This document shows, in pieces, positions 24,986 to 34,062 of a stretch of DNA of 64,000 bases. How positions within the stretch are numbered: the first letter of the stretch is position 1; every line of letters starts with the position of its first letter. The position numbers were made by a program, and so were the translations under genes. The notes beneath the pieces were generated by a model. It saw only the letters and a program-made list of their open reading frames with translations, did not search any database and was not told where the DNA came from. Origin of the DNA: Clostridia bacterium (GTDB taxonomy: Bacteria > Bacillota > Clostridia > Christensenellales > CAG-138); assembly GCA_017545535.1 (NCBI GenBank), contig JAFWMS010000028.1:1-64000 (forward strand), written 5' to 3'.

Positions 24986-26542
24986 TTGGAAAACAACGAA
25001 CGTAGGGAAGACCTGATCCCGATAGCAGACCGTGGCCAGCAGATCAACCTGGTCGTCAATCGGCCAAGCGAAGAAGGCGTGACGGAAATCAATCTGGCCC
25101 GCGTTTTTCACAACATGAAGAAAAAGCTGCGCGTCTATCTCTGGGTAATGCTGCTTTGCTTCACGGCCGGCGTATGCGCCGCGCTGCTGCTGTATCAAGT
25201 CAAGAAAAAACCCTTGACCGTTTCCTCTGTGGTGACGCTCAAGTACGATGTGGTAAAGCGCGACAGCAGCGGGCAGGTCACCTCCCGGACTCCGGTGAAG
25301 CTCTTGACAGCGCCGGACGGCAAGGATTTGGACCTGACCCAGGTCACCTCCTCCTATGTGCTGCAAGCTGCCATGAATGGGCTGACCCTCTCCCAGCCAG
25401 TGACGCTGGCGGAGCTGCGGGACAACATCCAGATCGACCGTATCCTGACAGAGGATAGCCGTCGCAAACAGGAGGTTGCCTCCCGCATGATCAGCGATAA
25501 AAACACTGGCGCCTATACCCAGGTCCAGAACATCGATCTCACCTATATCAACAGCTTCGTGGTCTCCTTGACCAACGGATTTGGCCAAAAAGAAATCATG
25601 TTGACGGATACGGAACTGCAGCTGGTGCTGGATCGGGTGATGACCGCATACAACGAATATCTGGTGGCCACCTACGCGGACCTTAAGCTGCCGGATAACG
25701 TCATAGCTGCCATCGACATCCAAGCCCAAGATATCCAGGAAACCCTGGACATGCTGCGCACTGCAGTTCAGGATTTGTATTCGTTTTGTGAAAACGAGCC
25801 CGAAACGGTCCGTTTCTATCGCTCCTGGCGCACGGGACGTTCGTTGAACGACCTTATGGCAGAGCTCCAAACGGTGCGTGATGTAAGCGTGAACTACCTC
25901 AATTCCTATGTGTACGCAAATGATATCGTTCGTGATCGGGAAGCCGTAACGACCAGCTATCAATACCGGCTCCGCAATCTGCAGACCAGGCTGGCCGCGA
26001 TCGAAGAAAAGACCGCCACCAATCAGGGCATCCTGGATAACTATAAGAACGACGAGATTTTTGTCTCCATGCAGGAAAGCGACAGCAGCCGCTCCACCAA
26101 AACGACCACCGACTATTACAACAATTTGATCATCGAGCAGGCCAAAAACTTCAATACTGTCGCACAACTGGAGGAACAGATATCCGATATCGAAGACAAG
26201 CTTGAAAAGCTGGATGCCGCAAGAACGGACGCATCCTTAATTGACCCGGCAAAAGCCGATGCTGAGCTCTCCTCAGTCATCGACATCTGTTCCCGAGCCT
26301 ATGACCAGATCAAAGAGCAGTTCCAGGAGATCATCGACAGTCCCTCCTTCACCACTTTTGCCGACCATTCCGTCGCCCAAGGCAAAGGCGAAAGCCTCTT
26401 CTCCGCTGCCAAGAAGGTGGCTCTCGGCGGTTTTGCCGGACTCTTCATCGGTTGCGGACTCTGGCTCCTCAGTGGGATCGCTCCGGAGTTTAGACTCAAA
26501 AAAGAGGAAGAATCGATTCGAAAGGAGGTGGCTGAAGGATGA
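24986..26542 (+). CDS. Wzz-like polysaccharide chain-length protein, copy 1
   Basis: The 518-residue protein has the chain-length-determinant layout: short cytosolic N-terminus, helix at about 49-70, a large outer domain with long coiled-coil segments, and a second helix at about 478-498 followed by a charged tail. It starts with TTG, placed 7 bases after AGGAGG. Such proteins set polymer length in Wzx/Wzy pathways, usually with a tyrosine kinase; no kinase gene or Tyr-rich tail is present here. Its last bases overlap the start of the next gene (ATGA). The two genes converge on the polysaccharide operon. Confidence 0.78.
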   Translation: MENNERREDLIPIADRGQQINLVVNRPSEEGVTEINLARVFHNMKKKLRVYLWVMLLCFTAGVCAALLLYQVKKKPLTVSSVVTLKYDVVKRDSSGQVTSRTPVKLLTAPDGKDLDLTQVTSSYVLQAAMNGLTLSQPVTLAELRDNIQIDRILTEDSRRKQEVASRMISDKNTGAYTQVQNIDLTYINSFVVSLTNGFGQKEIMLTDTELQLVLDRVMTAYNEYLVATYADLKLPDNVIAAIDIQAQDIQETLDMLRTAVQDLYSFCENEPETVRFYRSWRTGRSLNDLMAELQTVRDVSVNYLNSYVYANDIVRDREAVTTSYQYRLRNLQTRLAAIEEKTATNQGILDNYKNDEIFVSMQESDSSRSTKTTTDYYNNLIIEQAKNFNTVAQLEEQISDIEDKLEKLDAARTDASLIDPAKADAELSSVIDICSRAYDQIKEQFQEIIDSPSFTTFADHSVAQGKGESLFSAAKKVALGGFAGLFIGCGLWLLSGIAPEFRLKKEEESIRKEVAEG

Positions 26543-28071
26543 AACAGGTAAAGAAAAACCACTGGTTGCGAAACGCCTTGCTCATATTGCTGGCCTGCGG
26601 GATTGTCGGTTTGGTGCTGAGCGCCGTTCTCTTCTTTGGAAAACCCTCCCCCACCTATGCCTCCGCCACACTGGTATTCACCTTTGATGGTGCCGCCGCA
26701 GGCAAAGCGCCCAATGGCGCCTCCTTTGATCTGAGAGATATCCTGCGGACGGAGATCCTGTCGGAAGGTTTGAAAAACGCTTCTATGGACACGCGATATG
26801 ACCCGGAACAGATCCATCCCTGCTTGGTGGCCCGCGGGGTATATCCAGACGACATAGTCGAGCAGACCATGCATTATGAATCACTGCTGAACTTTTCCGC
26901 CAGTCGGGAACTGGCCATTCGTGATTACCATCCCACCACTTTCAATATTGTGTTGTATAACAGCTTCGATAAGTCTATCTCTAAGAAGGATCTGACAACC
27001 CTGCTGCATGGTATTATAGACGCTTACCGCGCTTATTTTTCCCGTATCTATGCCTATGATTATGATCCCAACGTCACCCTCTTTGATCTGGATACGTACG
27101 ATTATCCGCAGCAGCTGCTAATCCTGGAAGAACGGCTCACCACGGCTTCCAACTATGCTCAGGAGCTTTATATGAAGGAACCGGCCTTCCGACTGGATGG
27201 CAGCGGGTTCAACGATATCAGTGTGCGGCTGAATACGCTTGTCGACAACAACCTTACCCGGTTGAATGCAGATCTGACGATCAATGCTTTGACGAAGAAT
27301 CCGGAACGTTTGCTTACCCAATACCAATATGAGTTGCGCGATCTCAACAACAAGCTGGATAAAAAGAACCGTGCGCTGGCCAGGCTGGACAAGCTGATCG
27401 ATTCTTACGAAAAGAACGAAGTGCTCTATCTGAGCACCACGGAAACGCTCACTAAAATCGACGGCAACTCTTCTGAGACCTACGACACGCTGATGGGCCG
27501 TCGCAAATCGCTGGCCAACGATATCACGGACATCAACTATCAAATCAGCCTCTACCAGCTGCGCTTGGCCGATTTGCTGGGAAAGGGAAGCGATGTGCTG
27601 ACGGATGCCTCCGTTGAACCCCCTTCTGACTCTGCCGATCTTCCGGAGACGTCCGCTTCTGAAGATGATGCTGCGGATAATCAGGGAGGTATCGAAGGCC
27701 AGAAGCCCATTTCCGCATCTAATTCGGTCATCTCTGAAACAGATTCAACTGCATCTTCTGTTGAATTGGATCGTGAAAAGGAAGCGAAGCGGCTCAAGCT
27801 GGAATCGGCCATCCAGGCTCTCGTCACGGAAAGTGATACTATCCTTGCCGAGTTCAAAACCATGCTCCAGGCCTATTCCAATCAGAAGATCAATGAACAG
27901 TCCGTGACCATCACAAAGTATGATTACAGGACCCCCTCTCTTCTCTCGGGCGCGTTCATCAAGAAAGCCATCATGACCGCCGGCCCGATCATGGCCATCG
28001 GCTTCATGGTTTGTATTGTCCTTATCGTCCGCAGCCGCAGCAAAGAGGAAAAGCGTCTTACGAAAGCATGA
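26539..28071 (+). CDS. Wzz-like polysaccharide chain-length protein, copy 2
   Basis: This 510-residue protein repeats the layout of its neighbour: membrane helix at about 11-33, outer coiled-coil domain, membrane helix at about 477-497 and a basic tail. Shared features include a D-x-D-TYDYPQQ-like segment and the DKLIDSYEKNEVLYLS region matching LDNYKNDEIFVSMQ in copy 1. An acidic, Ser-rich insert (about 355-400) is unique to it. The start overlaps the previous stop by 4 bases, so the two are coupled and may form a mixed oligomer. Sequence similarity to named Wzz proteins is weak; the call rests on topology and context. Confidence 0.72.
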   Translation: MKQVKKNHWLRNALLILLACGIVGLVLSAVLFFGKPSPTYASATLVFTFDGAAAGKAPNGASFDLRDILRTEILSEGLKNASMDTRYDPEQIHPCLVARGVYPDDIVEQTMHYESLLNFSASRELAIRDYHPTTFNIVLYNSFDKSISKKDLTTLLHGIIDAYRAYFSRIYAYDYDPNVTLFDLDTYDYPQQLLILEERLTTASNYAQELYMKEPAFRLDGSGFNDISVRLNTLVDNNLTRLNADLTINALTKNPERLLTQYQYELRDLNNKLDKKNRALARLDKLIDSYEKNEVLYLSTTETLTKIDGNSSETYDTLMGRRKSLANDITDINYQISLYQLRLADLLGKGSDVLTDASVEPPSDSADLPETSASEDDAADNQGGIEGQKPISASNSVISETDSTASSVELDREKEAKRLKLESAIQALVTESDTILAEFKTMLQAYSNQKINEQSVTITKYDYRTPSLLSGAFIKKAIMTAGPIMAIGFMVCIVLIVRSRSKEEKRLTKA

Positions 28072-28094
28072 TCACAGGCAAGTAAAAAACGCAA

Positions 28095-28123
28095 GTGCCC
28101 GCTTCCGAACAGGAAGCGGGCAC
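28095..28123. terminator. Shared hairpin between the convergent polysaccharide operons
   Basis: GTGCCCGCTTCC (28095-28106) and GGAAGCGGGCAC (28112-28123) form a perfect 12-bp stem. The minus strand continues TTGCGTTTTTT, so it ends the long leftward operon; the rightward side lacks a clean T-run. Confidence 0.82.
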
Positions 28124-28159
28124 ATATTATTATGCTTATGAAAAAAAGGAAGAAAAAGG

Positions 28160-29566
28160 CTATCCCTTGGCCAAGCCATCCAATACCGAGAACTGCACCT
28201 TCCCGTATTCATTGCGCGGGATCTCGTCCACCAGTATTGCTCTGAAAGCCGAATTATGTATGTTGGTTTTTCCGCTTATGAACGGGACGATCTTGTCCTT
28301 CAAAGAAGCTTCCGTTATGAAGATATTCATCATCTTGTCATCGCCCGTGCAAACGATGTCCGTGTTCGGGAATTCCGATTTTAGTATTCTTTCCGTCTCA
28401 TCCAAGCTCACCCGCAATCCAAACAACTTCAAAAAGCGCCCCTTGCGGCCAATGATATAATAAAACCCGTCCGAATCTCGCCTGGCGATATCTCCGGTAT
28501 GATATTCCCCTTTGAATTCATCCCCTTTTTGTAGATCTTCACGGCAAAAAGCATATCCCATGGTCACATTGGGACCCCGATATCCAAGTTCTCCGGTCGT
28601 TGACCCGTCCTCCTGTCGCTGCTCATCCAACAAAAACAGCTCGCCGCCGGGAATAGCTTTGCCGATGCTGCCTATTTTTTCCAACGCCATATCAGGATTT
28701 AGGAACGCCATGCGTGCGCTCGTTTCGCTGGTCCCGAAAGTCGCACAGAAGCGCCTTCCGCTGTTCTTGGCAAAGGATGCGATCCACCTAAACATCTTAT
28801 CAGTCAGCTTGCCGCCACCCTCAGCAAGAGTATGCAATGCCGGAAGCTCCATTTTATCAAACCCAATTCGACGCATGACCTCATAACTAAAAGGAACGCC
28901 GCAGAAACTGGTCCCTTTATTCTCCCGGATAAACTGCCAAAAAGCCGGGTCCATCAGATTGGCCTTGACCAACAGCACCGTAGCGCCCACAATTAGATGG
29001 CTGTTGATCACATTGAGGCCCATGGTGTAATTCATGGGCAAATCGCAGATCCCTATCTCCTCACTTCGCCAGGCAAAAGCCTTAGCCACATTCCGAGCGT
29101 TAGCATCCAGGTTTCCATATTTGTGCCGCACAAGCTTCGGGCTTCCCGTAGATCCGGAGGTCGTGAGCAGCAAGGACAGCTGTTCATGAAGAGGATAGGG
29201 CTCGTTTTCCGTGCGCAGCAACACGTATCCGCACGCACTGTATATCTGCTCCCCTCGAACAATATCTCTCATCTGTTGAGGAAGCCAGTAATACGCTGGA
29301 AGATATAGATCCGACAGCCGCTTCAGCAGTTCAGTATCCAGTTTTGCTCCCAGCAGCAGGGGAACTTGCCCGTTGTTCTCCAAGGCCAAATATCCGATCA
29401 GGGAACCGGCAGAGTTTTCGCACAGGCAAAAGACCACACATCTGGGCAAATGCAAAGCGTCAAAGCCGCCAATCAGATCGCATGCTTCCCTGTATGTCAG
29501 TGCAAAACCGGAATCGTCTTTGATCGCCAGCTTTGACCTTTCCTGCCTGTCTAAATCTAAAAACAT
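28160..29566 (-). CDS. AMP-forming acyl/aryl ligase
   Basis: An AMP-binding (ANL) enzyme that activates a carboxylic acid as an adenylate and passes it to CoA or a carrier-protein thiol. The 468-residue protein has the phosphate loop LTTSGSTGSPK (134-144), the TFGTSETSA segment, YHTGDIARRDSDGFYYIIGR and the hinge plus C-terminal catalytic lysine in RNEYGKVQ near the end. It is the last gene of the long polysaccharide operon. With two acyl carrier proteins and ketoacyl synthases in the same operon, loading of a starter or finished acid on a carrier is the likely job. The acid cannot be read from the sequence. Confidence 0.85.
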   Translation of the reverse strand: MFLDLDRQERSKLAIKDDSGFALTYREACDLIGGFDALHLPRCVVFCLCENSAGSLIGYLALENNGQVPLLLGAKLDTELLKRLSDLYLPAYYWLPQQMRDIVRGEQIYSACGYVLLRTENEPYPLHEQLSLLLTTSGSTGSPKLVRHKYGNLDANARNVAKAFAWRSEEIGICDLPMNYTMGLNVINSHLIVGATVLLVKANLMDPAFWQFIRENKGTSFCGVPFSYEVMRRIGFDKMELPALHTLAEGGGKLTDKMFRWIASFAKNSGRRFCATFGTSETSARMAFLNPDMALEKIGSIGKAIPGGELFLLDEQRQEDGSTTGELGYRGPNVTMGYAFCREDLQKGDEFKGEYHTGDIARRDSDGFYYIIGRKGRFLKLFGLRVSLDETERILKSEFPNTDIVCTGDDKMMNIFITEASLKDKIVPFISGKTNIHNSAFRAILVDEIPRNEYGKVQFSVLDGLAKG

Positions 29567-29581
29567 GGCTTCACCTCCGGA

Positions 29582-30340
29582 TCACATGATCGTGCAGCCA
29601 TCCACCGCCAAAATCTGCCCGGAAACATAACCGGACAGATCGGATAACATGAACACGCATGCTTTAGCGATGTCCTCCGGCTCCGCCAGCCGACCCATGC
29701 AGATGTTGGCGATCCGACTCTGAAGCTTATCCGCCTGAGCCTGACGCATCATTTCCGTGTTGGTGAGTCCCGGAGCGATGGCGTTCACGCGAATATTCTT
29801 TTCCGCCAGCTCCTTGGCCGCAGATTTTGTCATGGACACGACAGCGCCTTTTGTCGCCGAATAGACCAGCTGGCCCCGATTGCCGCGAAGGGCCGTCATG
29901 GAAGCGATGTTCACGATGCTGCCGCCTTCAGCCTGACGGCTCATCACCCGGCTGACGATCTGAAGCATATTGATGGCGCCGAACACGTTGACGGTGAACA
30001 TCTTTTCCATATTGCTGCGACTGATCATTCCGATCAATTCGTTGAACTCAACGCCAGCGTTGTTCACCAATCCGTCGATTCGACCGCATTCTCTCTTGAT
30101 CTGCATGACGGCGGCTTTCGCTTCCTGCTCGCTGCTGATGTCAAAATAGAGAGGCCGAACCTCCCCTGGACCCTCTCTGTTGACCGACTCGTTCCATGCC
30201 TCCACCGTACCGGGACGAACATCGTTGGCATACACGACGGCCCCGTTTTGCGCAAACACGGTGGCCATGGCCTGTCCGATCCCTCGGCCGGCACCGGTGA
30301 CCAGGATGACTTTGTCTTTCAGACAATGATTCTCCCTCAT
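29582..30340 (-). CDS. Short-chain dehydrogenase/reductase, FabG-like
   Basis: The 252-residue protein has the nucleotide motif VTGAGRGIGQA (about 14-24), NNAG at about 93, the catalytic Ser in NIASMTALRG and the Tyr-Lys pair in YSATKGAV, all of the classical short-chain reductase family and closest in type to 3-oxoacyl-ACP reductases. It lies 15 bases before the ligase gene, with GGGAGG before its ATG. It is the third reductase of the operon and differs from the more alike pair at 38741-40298. Confidence 0.87.
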   Translation of the reverse strand: MRENHCLKDKVILVTGAGRGIGQAMATVFAQNGAVVYANDVRPGTVEAWNESVNREGPGEVRPLYFDISSEQEAKAAVMQIKRECGRIDGLVNNAGVEFNELIGMISRSNMEKMFTVNVFGAINMLQIVSRVMSRQAEGGSIVNIASMTALRGNRGQLVYSATKGAVVSMTKSAAKELAEKNIRVNAIAPGLTNTEMMRQAQADKLQSRIANICMGRLAEPEDIAKACVFMLSDLSGYVSGQILAVDGCTIM

Positions 30341-30563
30341 ACCTACCTCCCAAATAATAAAACAATGAGGAATCTATTTTTTGTTGCGAAAAGATGTCTT
30401 GCGTGATCTCAATCTTTTTTCTGAAACCCAATCCGATCAGAACAGTCTTCAAAGGAAGCAGATATGCGCCGTTTGGTTTTATGCGTTTCTCAAAATGCTT
30501 TCCGATCGTGTGCTCTTGGTTCAATCCATTATCGTTTTTCTCTGAAAAATCAGCGCAGCAAGC

Positions 30564-31697
30564 TTACATTCCCTTTTTTCTATGGCTTGCTTCGATTAAG
30601 TTCTCTTCTAAATACTTCAAGGAGCTCTCTCGTATTTTTTCCAGTTTATCCTTTGCTGCTGTGAAATCCGGAGCTTCAAAATCAAGGGAAGAGGGCATCT
30701 CGTTTATTAATCTGCTATCGAGCTCAAGGTTTTCCAGGAAATCATATAAACGAATGTTGCTTCTGGTCTGCCGATCGCCTTGAATGACCGTAAAAAACTT
30801 TTTTTCGAATAAAACAGAAAAAGCTGTCCCATGAAAGCTGTTCGTTACAACATACTCGGCATTTTTGAGAAGGCCAAGCCATTTTGCGGGATCAACGGAT
30901 GTAAATGCTCTTTGACGAACCATGTCGTTCGGCAGCCATGTTATATTAACCACTGGCAATCCTGTGCTTTTCTGAATCATTTTTAGAAAGCTTATGTAAT
31001 TCGGTCTTGTGCTTGTGCTGTATGCAAAAATATACTTGCCGCGTTTTATGTTCTCTGGAATTACTTTTGTCCATTCATCCTGAGTCAATAAAAGGACCGG
31101 ATCGCAAGCACATTCAACCGGCTTGGAAACGAACTCCTTCAACATTTCTGCCGCTTCTTTTTCCCGGACGGACACTCGATCCAATTGAGGTATATACCGC
31201 TCATATATCTTTTTCGGATCCTCATCAAGCTCGAGTCCTTCTTCATGAAAATCCAATTTTCCTTTCCCAAAGCTTGCGGCATATGAAAATTTGTATTTTG
31301 TCGCAAAATCGAGGAAATAAAGCGTGTCGCCTCTCGTATAGCCAAAGTTCCAAATAACATCGCTTCCACAGATAAAAGCGTCATATCTGTCGTTTAAACG
31401 AGACAGCTCTTCTCTTCTGTGACAATCCGCATAGCGAATATACTTATCCTCGAACGACTTAAACTGCGCTCTGCGATATTTCTTTGCTATGCTTTTGATG
31501 ATTCTTTTCGCGACCGCAGTTACTGAACGTGACGATGCTTTCCTCTGGGATGCCAGTATAGTTGCAGGCAGTAAATCATATACATATGATTCTCCCTCTA
31601 TACTGATCCTTTCGATAGCTGTTTTCAGTGCATAGGCTTGAAGACAGCTTCCATAGTTGGTAGTATGATCAAATGTTACACCGCATATGCGCAGCAT
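30564..31697 (-). CDS. Polysaccharide pyruvyl transferase family protein, copy 1
   Basis: The 377-residue protein opens with RICGVTFDHTTNYGSCLQAY, the N-terminal signature of the polysaccharide pyruvyl transferase (PS_pyruv_trans) superfamily. It contains CGSDVIWNFG (about 110-119) and the VTNSFHGTAFSVLF motif near 286, which forms the active-site region in this family. Members transfer pyruvate from phosphoenolpyruvate to sugars as ketals, although many homologues act otherwise. Its neighbour is a close paralogue, and an FrhB-like iron-sulfur protein precedes both. A 220-base gap follows it. Confidence 0.82.
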   Translation of the reverse strand: MLRICGVTFDHTTNYGSCLQAYALKTAIERISIEGESYVYDLLPATILASQRKASSRSVTAVAKRIIKSIAKKYRRAQFKSFEDKYIRYADCHRREELSRLNDRYDAFICGSDVIWNFGYTRGDTLYFLDFATKYKFSYAASFGKGKLDFHEEGLELDEDPKKIYERYIPQLDRVSVREKEAAEMLKEFVSKPVECACDPVLLLTQDEWTKVIPENIKRGKYIFAYSTSTRPNYISFLKMIQKSTGLPVVNITWLPNDMVRQRAFTSVDPAKWLGLLKNAEYVVTNSFHGTAFSVLFEKKFFTVIQGDRQTRSNIRLYDFLENLELDSRLINEMPSSLDFEAPDFTAAKDKLEKIRESSLKYLEENLIEASHRKKGM

Positions 31698-31724
31698 ATT
31701 TTCTCTCCTTCTATCGTCCGCATT

Positions 31725-32819
31725 TTACATCCTTGCTCTGTGTGTTTCATCATATGCCTTTTCAAGATTCGTTTGCAAATAGTCTAACGATTTTTGCCGC
31801 AAAGCTTCGATTTTTTTATCCGCCTCTGAAAACTGTATCTCATTTAAATCTATCGTCTCTGGGACAGCGGAAAAAATCCGATCTTCCAGCCCCACATATT
31901 TCAAGAAATCATTCATGCGAACATTGATTCCCTGGCTTTTCCCTCCATGGACGACGGTAAAAAACTTCTTGTGGAACAAAACAGAAAAAGCCGTGGCATG
32001 GAACGAATTTGTAACCACATATTCTGCATCCCGTAACTGCTGAAGCCATTTTTCTGGCTTCTGCACCTGCAAAATTCCTTGTTTCAGCGTTTGCTTAGGT
32101 CCATTTGCTGAACGAATGACCTTCAGCCCTGTCACCTTTCTCAGTTTTTCAATAAAACTGATGATCGAATCATTCAAATGCGTCATGTACACAAAAATAT
32201 ATTTATCTTCTTTCTTGTCAGGCGTCAATAGTTTATCCCACGTTTGAGAACCTAACAGAAGAACTGGGTCAACCACTATGCTCACCGATTTATCTACGCA
32301 TCGCCGGGCGATCTCCTGCCCTGTTTTTTCCCGTACAGAAATGGCATTGAACGAGGAAAGATGCTTGCCCACAGTCAAATATTGTTTCTCACCAATATCT
32401 GCTTTGCCAAAGCTGGCTGCATAAGAAAATTTGTATTTGTGCGCAAAATCCAAAAAAAACACGCCCAAGTTATCGTTAAAATCAGGATTCCAAATCACGT
32501 CGCTCCCACAGACAAATGCATCCATCTGCTCATTCAGGCTGGGAAGATCCGTCAGCCTGGAAACCGGCACATATTTCATGCACTTTTTCTCAAAAGGAAC
32601 AAATTGTGTCCTATGAAGTTTTAATATCGGCTTAATCACATTTCGTTGCCATGACCGCTTAACGGGATAATCCAGTAAAGTATGCACTGGAATTAGACCA
32701 TATTCACACTGTTCTCCTCGAATCTGTAGATTTTCAATGGCCGTCTGAAGTGCATAAGCCTGAAAACAGCTTCCGTAGTTGGTGGTATGATCAAAAGTAA
32801 CACCGCACACTCGCAACAT
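31725..32819 (-). CDS. Polysaccharide pyruvyl transferase family protein, copy 2
   Basis: The 364-residue protein is a paralogue of the next gene downstream. Both begin RxCGVTFDHTTNYGSC and share CGSDVIWN, KYKFSYAASFGK, VVDPVLLL and VTNSFHATAFSVLF. The two diverge most in the middle, suggesting an old duplication with different sugar targets. It starts 11 bases after the FrhB-like gene and 27 bases before its paralogue. The pyruvyl-transferase fold call is strong; the reaction is inferred from family only. Confidence 0.82.
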   Translation of the reverse strand: MLRVCGVTFDHTTNYGSCFQAYALQTAIENLQIRGEQCEYGLIPVHTLLDYPVKRSWQRNVIKPILKLHRTQFVPFEKKCMKYVPVSRLTDLPSLNEQMDAFVCGSDVIWNPDFNDNLGVFFLDFAHKYKFSYAASFGKADIGEKQYLTVGKHLSSFNAISVREKTGQEIARRCVDKSVSIVVDPVLLLGSQTWDKLLTPDKKEDKYIFVYMTHLNDSIISFIEKLRKVTGLKVIRSANGPKQTLKQGILQVQKPEKWLQQLRDAEYVVTNSFHATAFSVLFHKKFFTVVHGGKSQGINVRMNDFLKYVGLEDRIFSAVPETIDLNEIQFSEADKKIEALRQKSLDYLQTNLEKAYDETHRARM

Positions 32820-32830
32820 ATGCTTTTCTC

Positions 32831-34027
32831 CTACCCTCTTCTTCTGAGTATCTTCTTTATCGCTGAAACCGCCTTATCTGGCATCCTCTGCTTGAGCCAG
32901 AGCTTTAGTCTCGTTTTATTGAATAAGAATTTTCGTTCCGCAGCCGTCCATCCTCTAGTTTTTATTGTTGCAAAAAAAGCACTTCGGAACGCCGGCGCAT
33001 GGAATTCCACTCGCTTATCGCCTAAAGTCAGATTGTTTCCCAAAGCGATATCCTCTACCCGTGTAGGCGACAGCTGAAGCTGATCCCGGATGGACGCCAA
33101 CAATGCTTCGCCTTTATCAGAGTTCACCAGAAGAGTCGAAACCCCAGCGCGAATGTCAAACTCTTTATGAAACCTTCCAACGCCCCAATAATCACCGATG
33201 GTCAGGTCTTCTACCCGTTGAAAATAGCGATATTGACAATGATAGCAGGGCTTGCGATGAAACACCTTGGTGTGATAAGAGAAAAAATAGGGATTGCGCA
33301 CATAGGATTGATGGATTCGCCCATTCTTTCCCTCGTAGGAAATATGCACACCCACACCATGCTTTGATTTGTCCCGGAATTTGAAATTCAACCTATCCAA
33401 AGGCACATCACAGGTAATCGTTTTAAGATACTCATGAAAAGCGTATGGACTGGGAGATCCGCCGCAGAAGAAGTCCACCAAATACAGGTTGTCATACTCC
33501 TTGCGGAGATAATTCTTCAACCCCGCCACCTGGCAGGGGAGGCCGGTGAACATCACCGTACGTCCTGCTTTCAAAAAAGCTTCGATCTCCGGGAAAGTAT
33601 CTCCGGCCCAGCTCCATACATATTTGGAGCCACGCATGGGCTTCATTTCCTTCTCGTTCTCCGCTTTTTTGATCACGGCGTTATACTGCTCGTCCCATAC
33701 ACAGCCGTAGACCACGCCGCCCCTACGGAAAATCTCCCGGGAAAGCACGGTAAACAGACCGCCGGACGTGCTGTCCTTCAGCGCATCGCGGTCCAGGATC
33801 TGAGCTGCATAGGCCTGTCGAATGGGTTCTGACTTGGCCGAATTCAACGCCGGGCAGACCTTGCTGCACAGTCCGCACTCTACGCATTTGTCGGCCTGAA
33901 TAAAAGGCGTAGGAAAGCCCTCTTCATCGTCTCGAAACAGAATCGCCTGTTTGGGGCATGCCTTCGCGCAGGCCCCACAGCCTGTACACTGCTCCGGTGC
34001 TGCTAATGCTATTCTTTTCTCTCCCAT
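32831..34027 (-). CDS. Iron-sulfur protein with FrhB/FdhB C-terminal domain
   Basis: This roughly 398-residue protein has two 4Fe-4S motifs at the N-terminus (CTGCGACAKACP and CVECGLCSKVCP) followed by the coenzyme F420 hydrogenase/dehydrogenase beta-subunit domain: FTGLPCQVAGLKNYL, FFCGGSPSP, and CHYCQYR...DLTIGDYWG. Proteins of this type often accompany pyruvyl transferase genes in Firmicute and Bacteroidete polysaccharide loci; their reaction there is not settled, but a flavin-dependent redox step is likely. The ATG at 34027 is preferred because AAAGGAG lies 5 bases before it, inside the longer frame. Confidence 0.82.
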   Translation of the reverse strand: MGEKRIALAAPEQCTGCGACAKACPKQAILFRDDEEGFPTPFIQADKCVECGLCSKVCPALNSAKSEPIRQAYAAQILDRDALKDSTSGGLFTVLSREIFRRGGVVYGCVWDEQYNAVIKKAENEKEMKPMRGSKYVWSWAGDTFPEIEAFLKAGRTVMFTGLPCQVAGLKNYLRKEYDNLYLVDFFCGGSPSPYAFHEYLKTITCDVPLDRLNFKFRDKSKHGVGVHISYEGKNGRIHQSYVRNPYFFSYHTKVFHRKPCYHCQYRYFQRVEDLTIGDYWGVGRFHKEFDIRAGVSTLLVNSDKGEALLASIRDQLQLSPTRVEDIALGNNLTLGDKRVEFHAPAFRSAFFATIKTRGWTAAERKFLFNKTRLKLWLKQRMPDKAVSAIKKILRRRG

Positions 34028-34062
34028 ACAAAGCTCCTTTATTCCCATGAAAGACTTCTACA

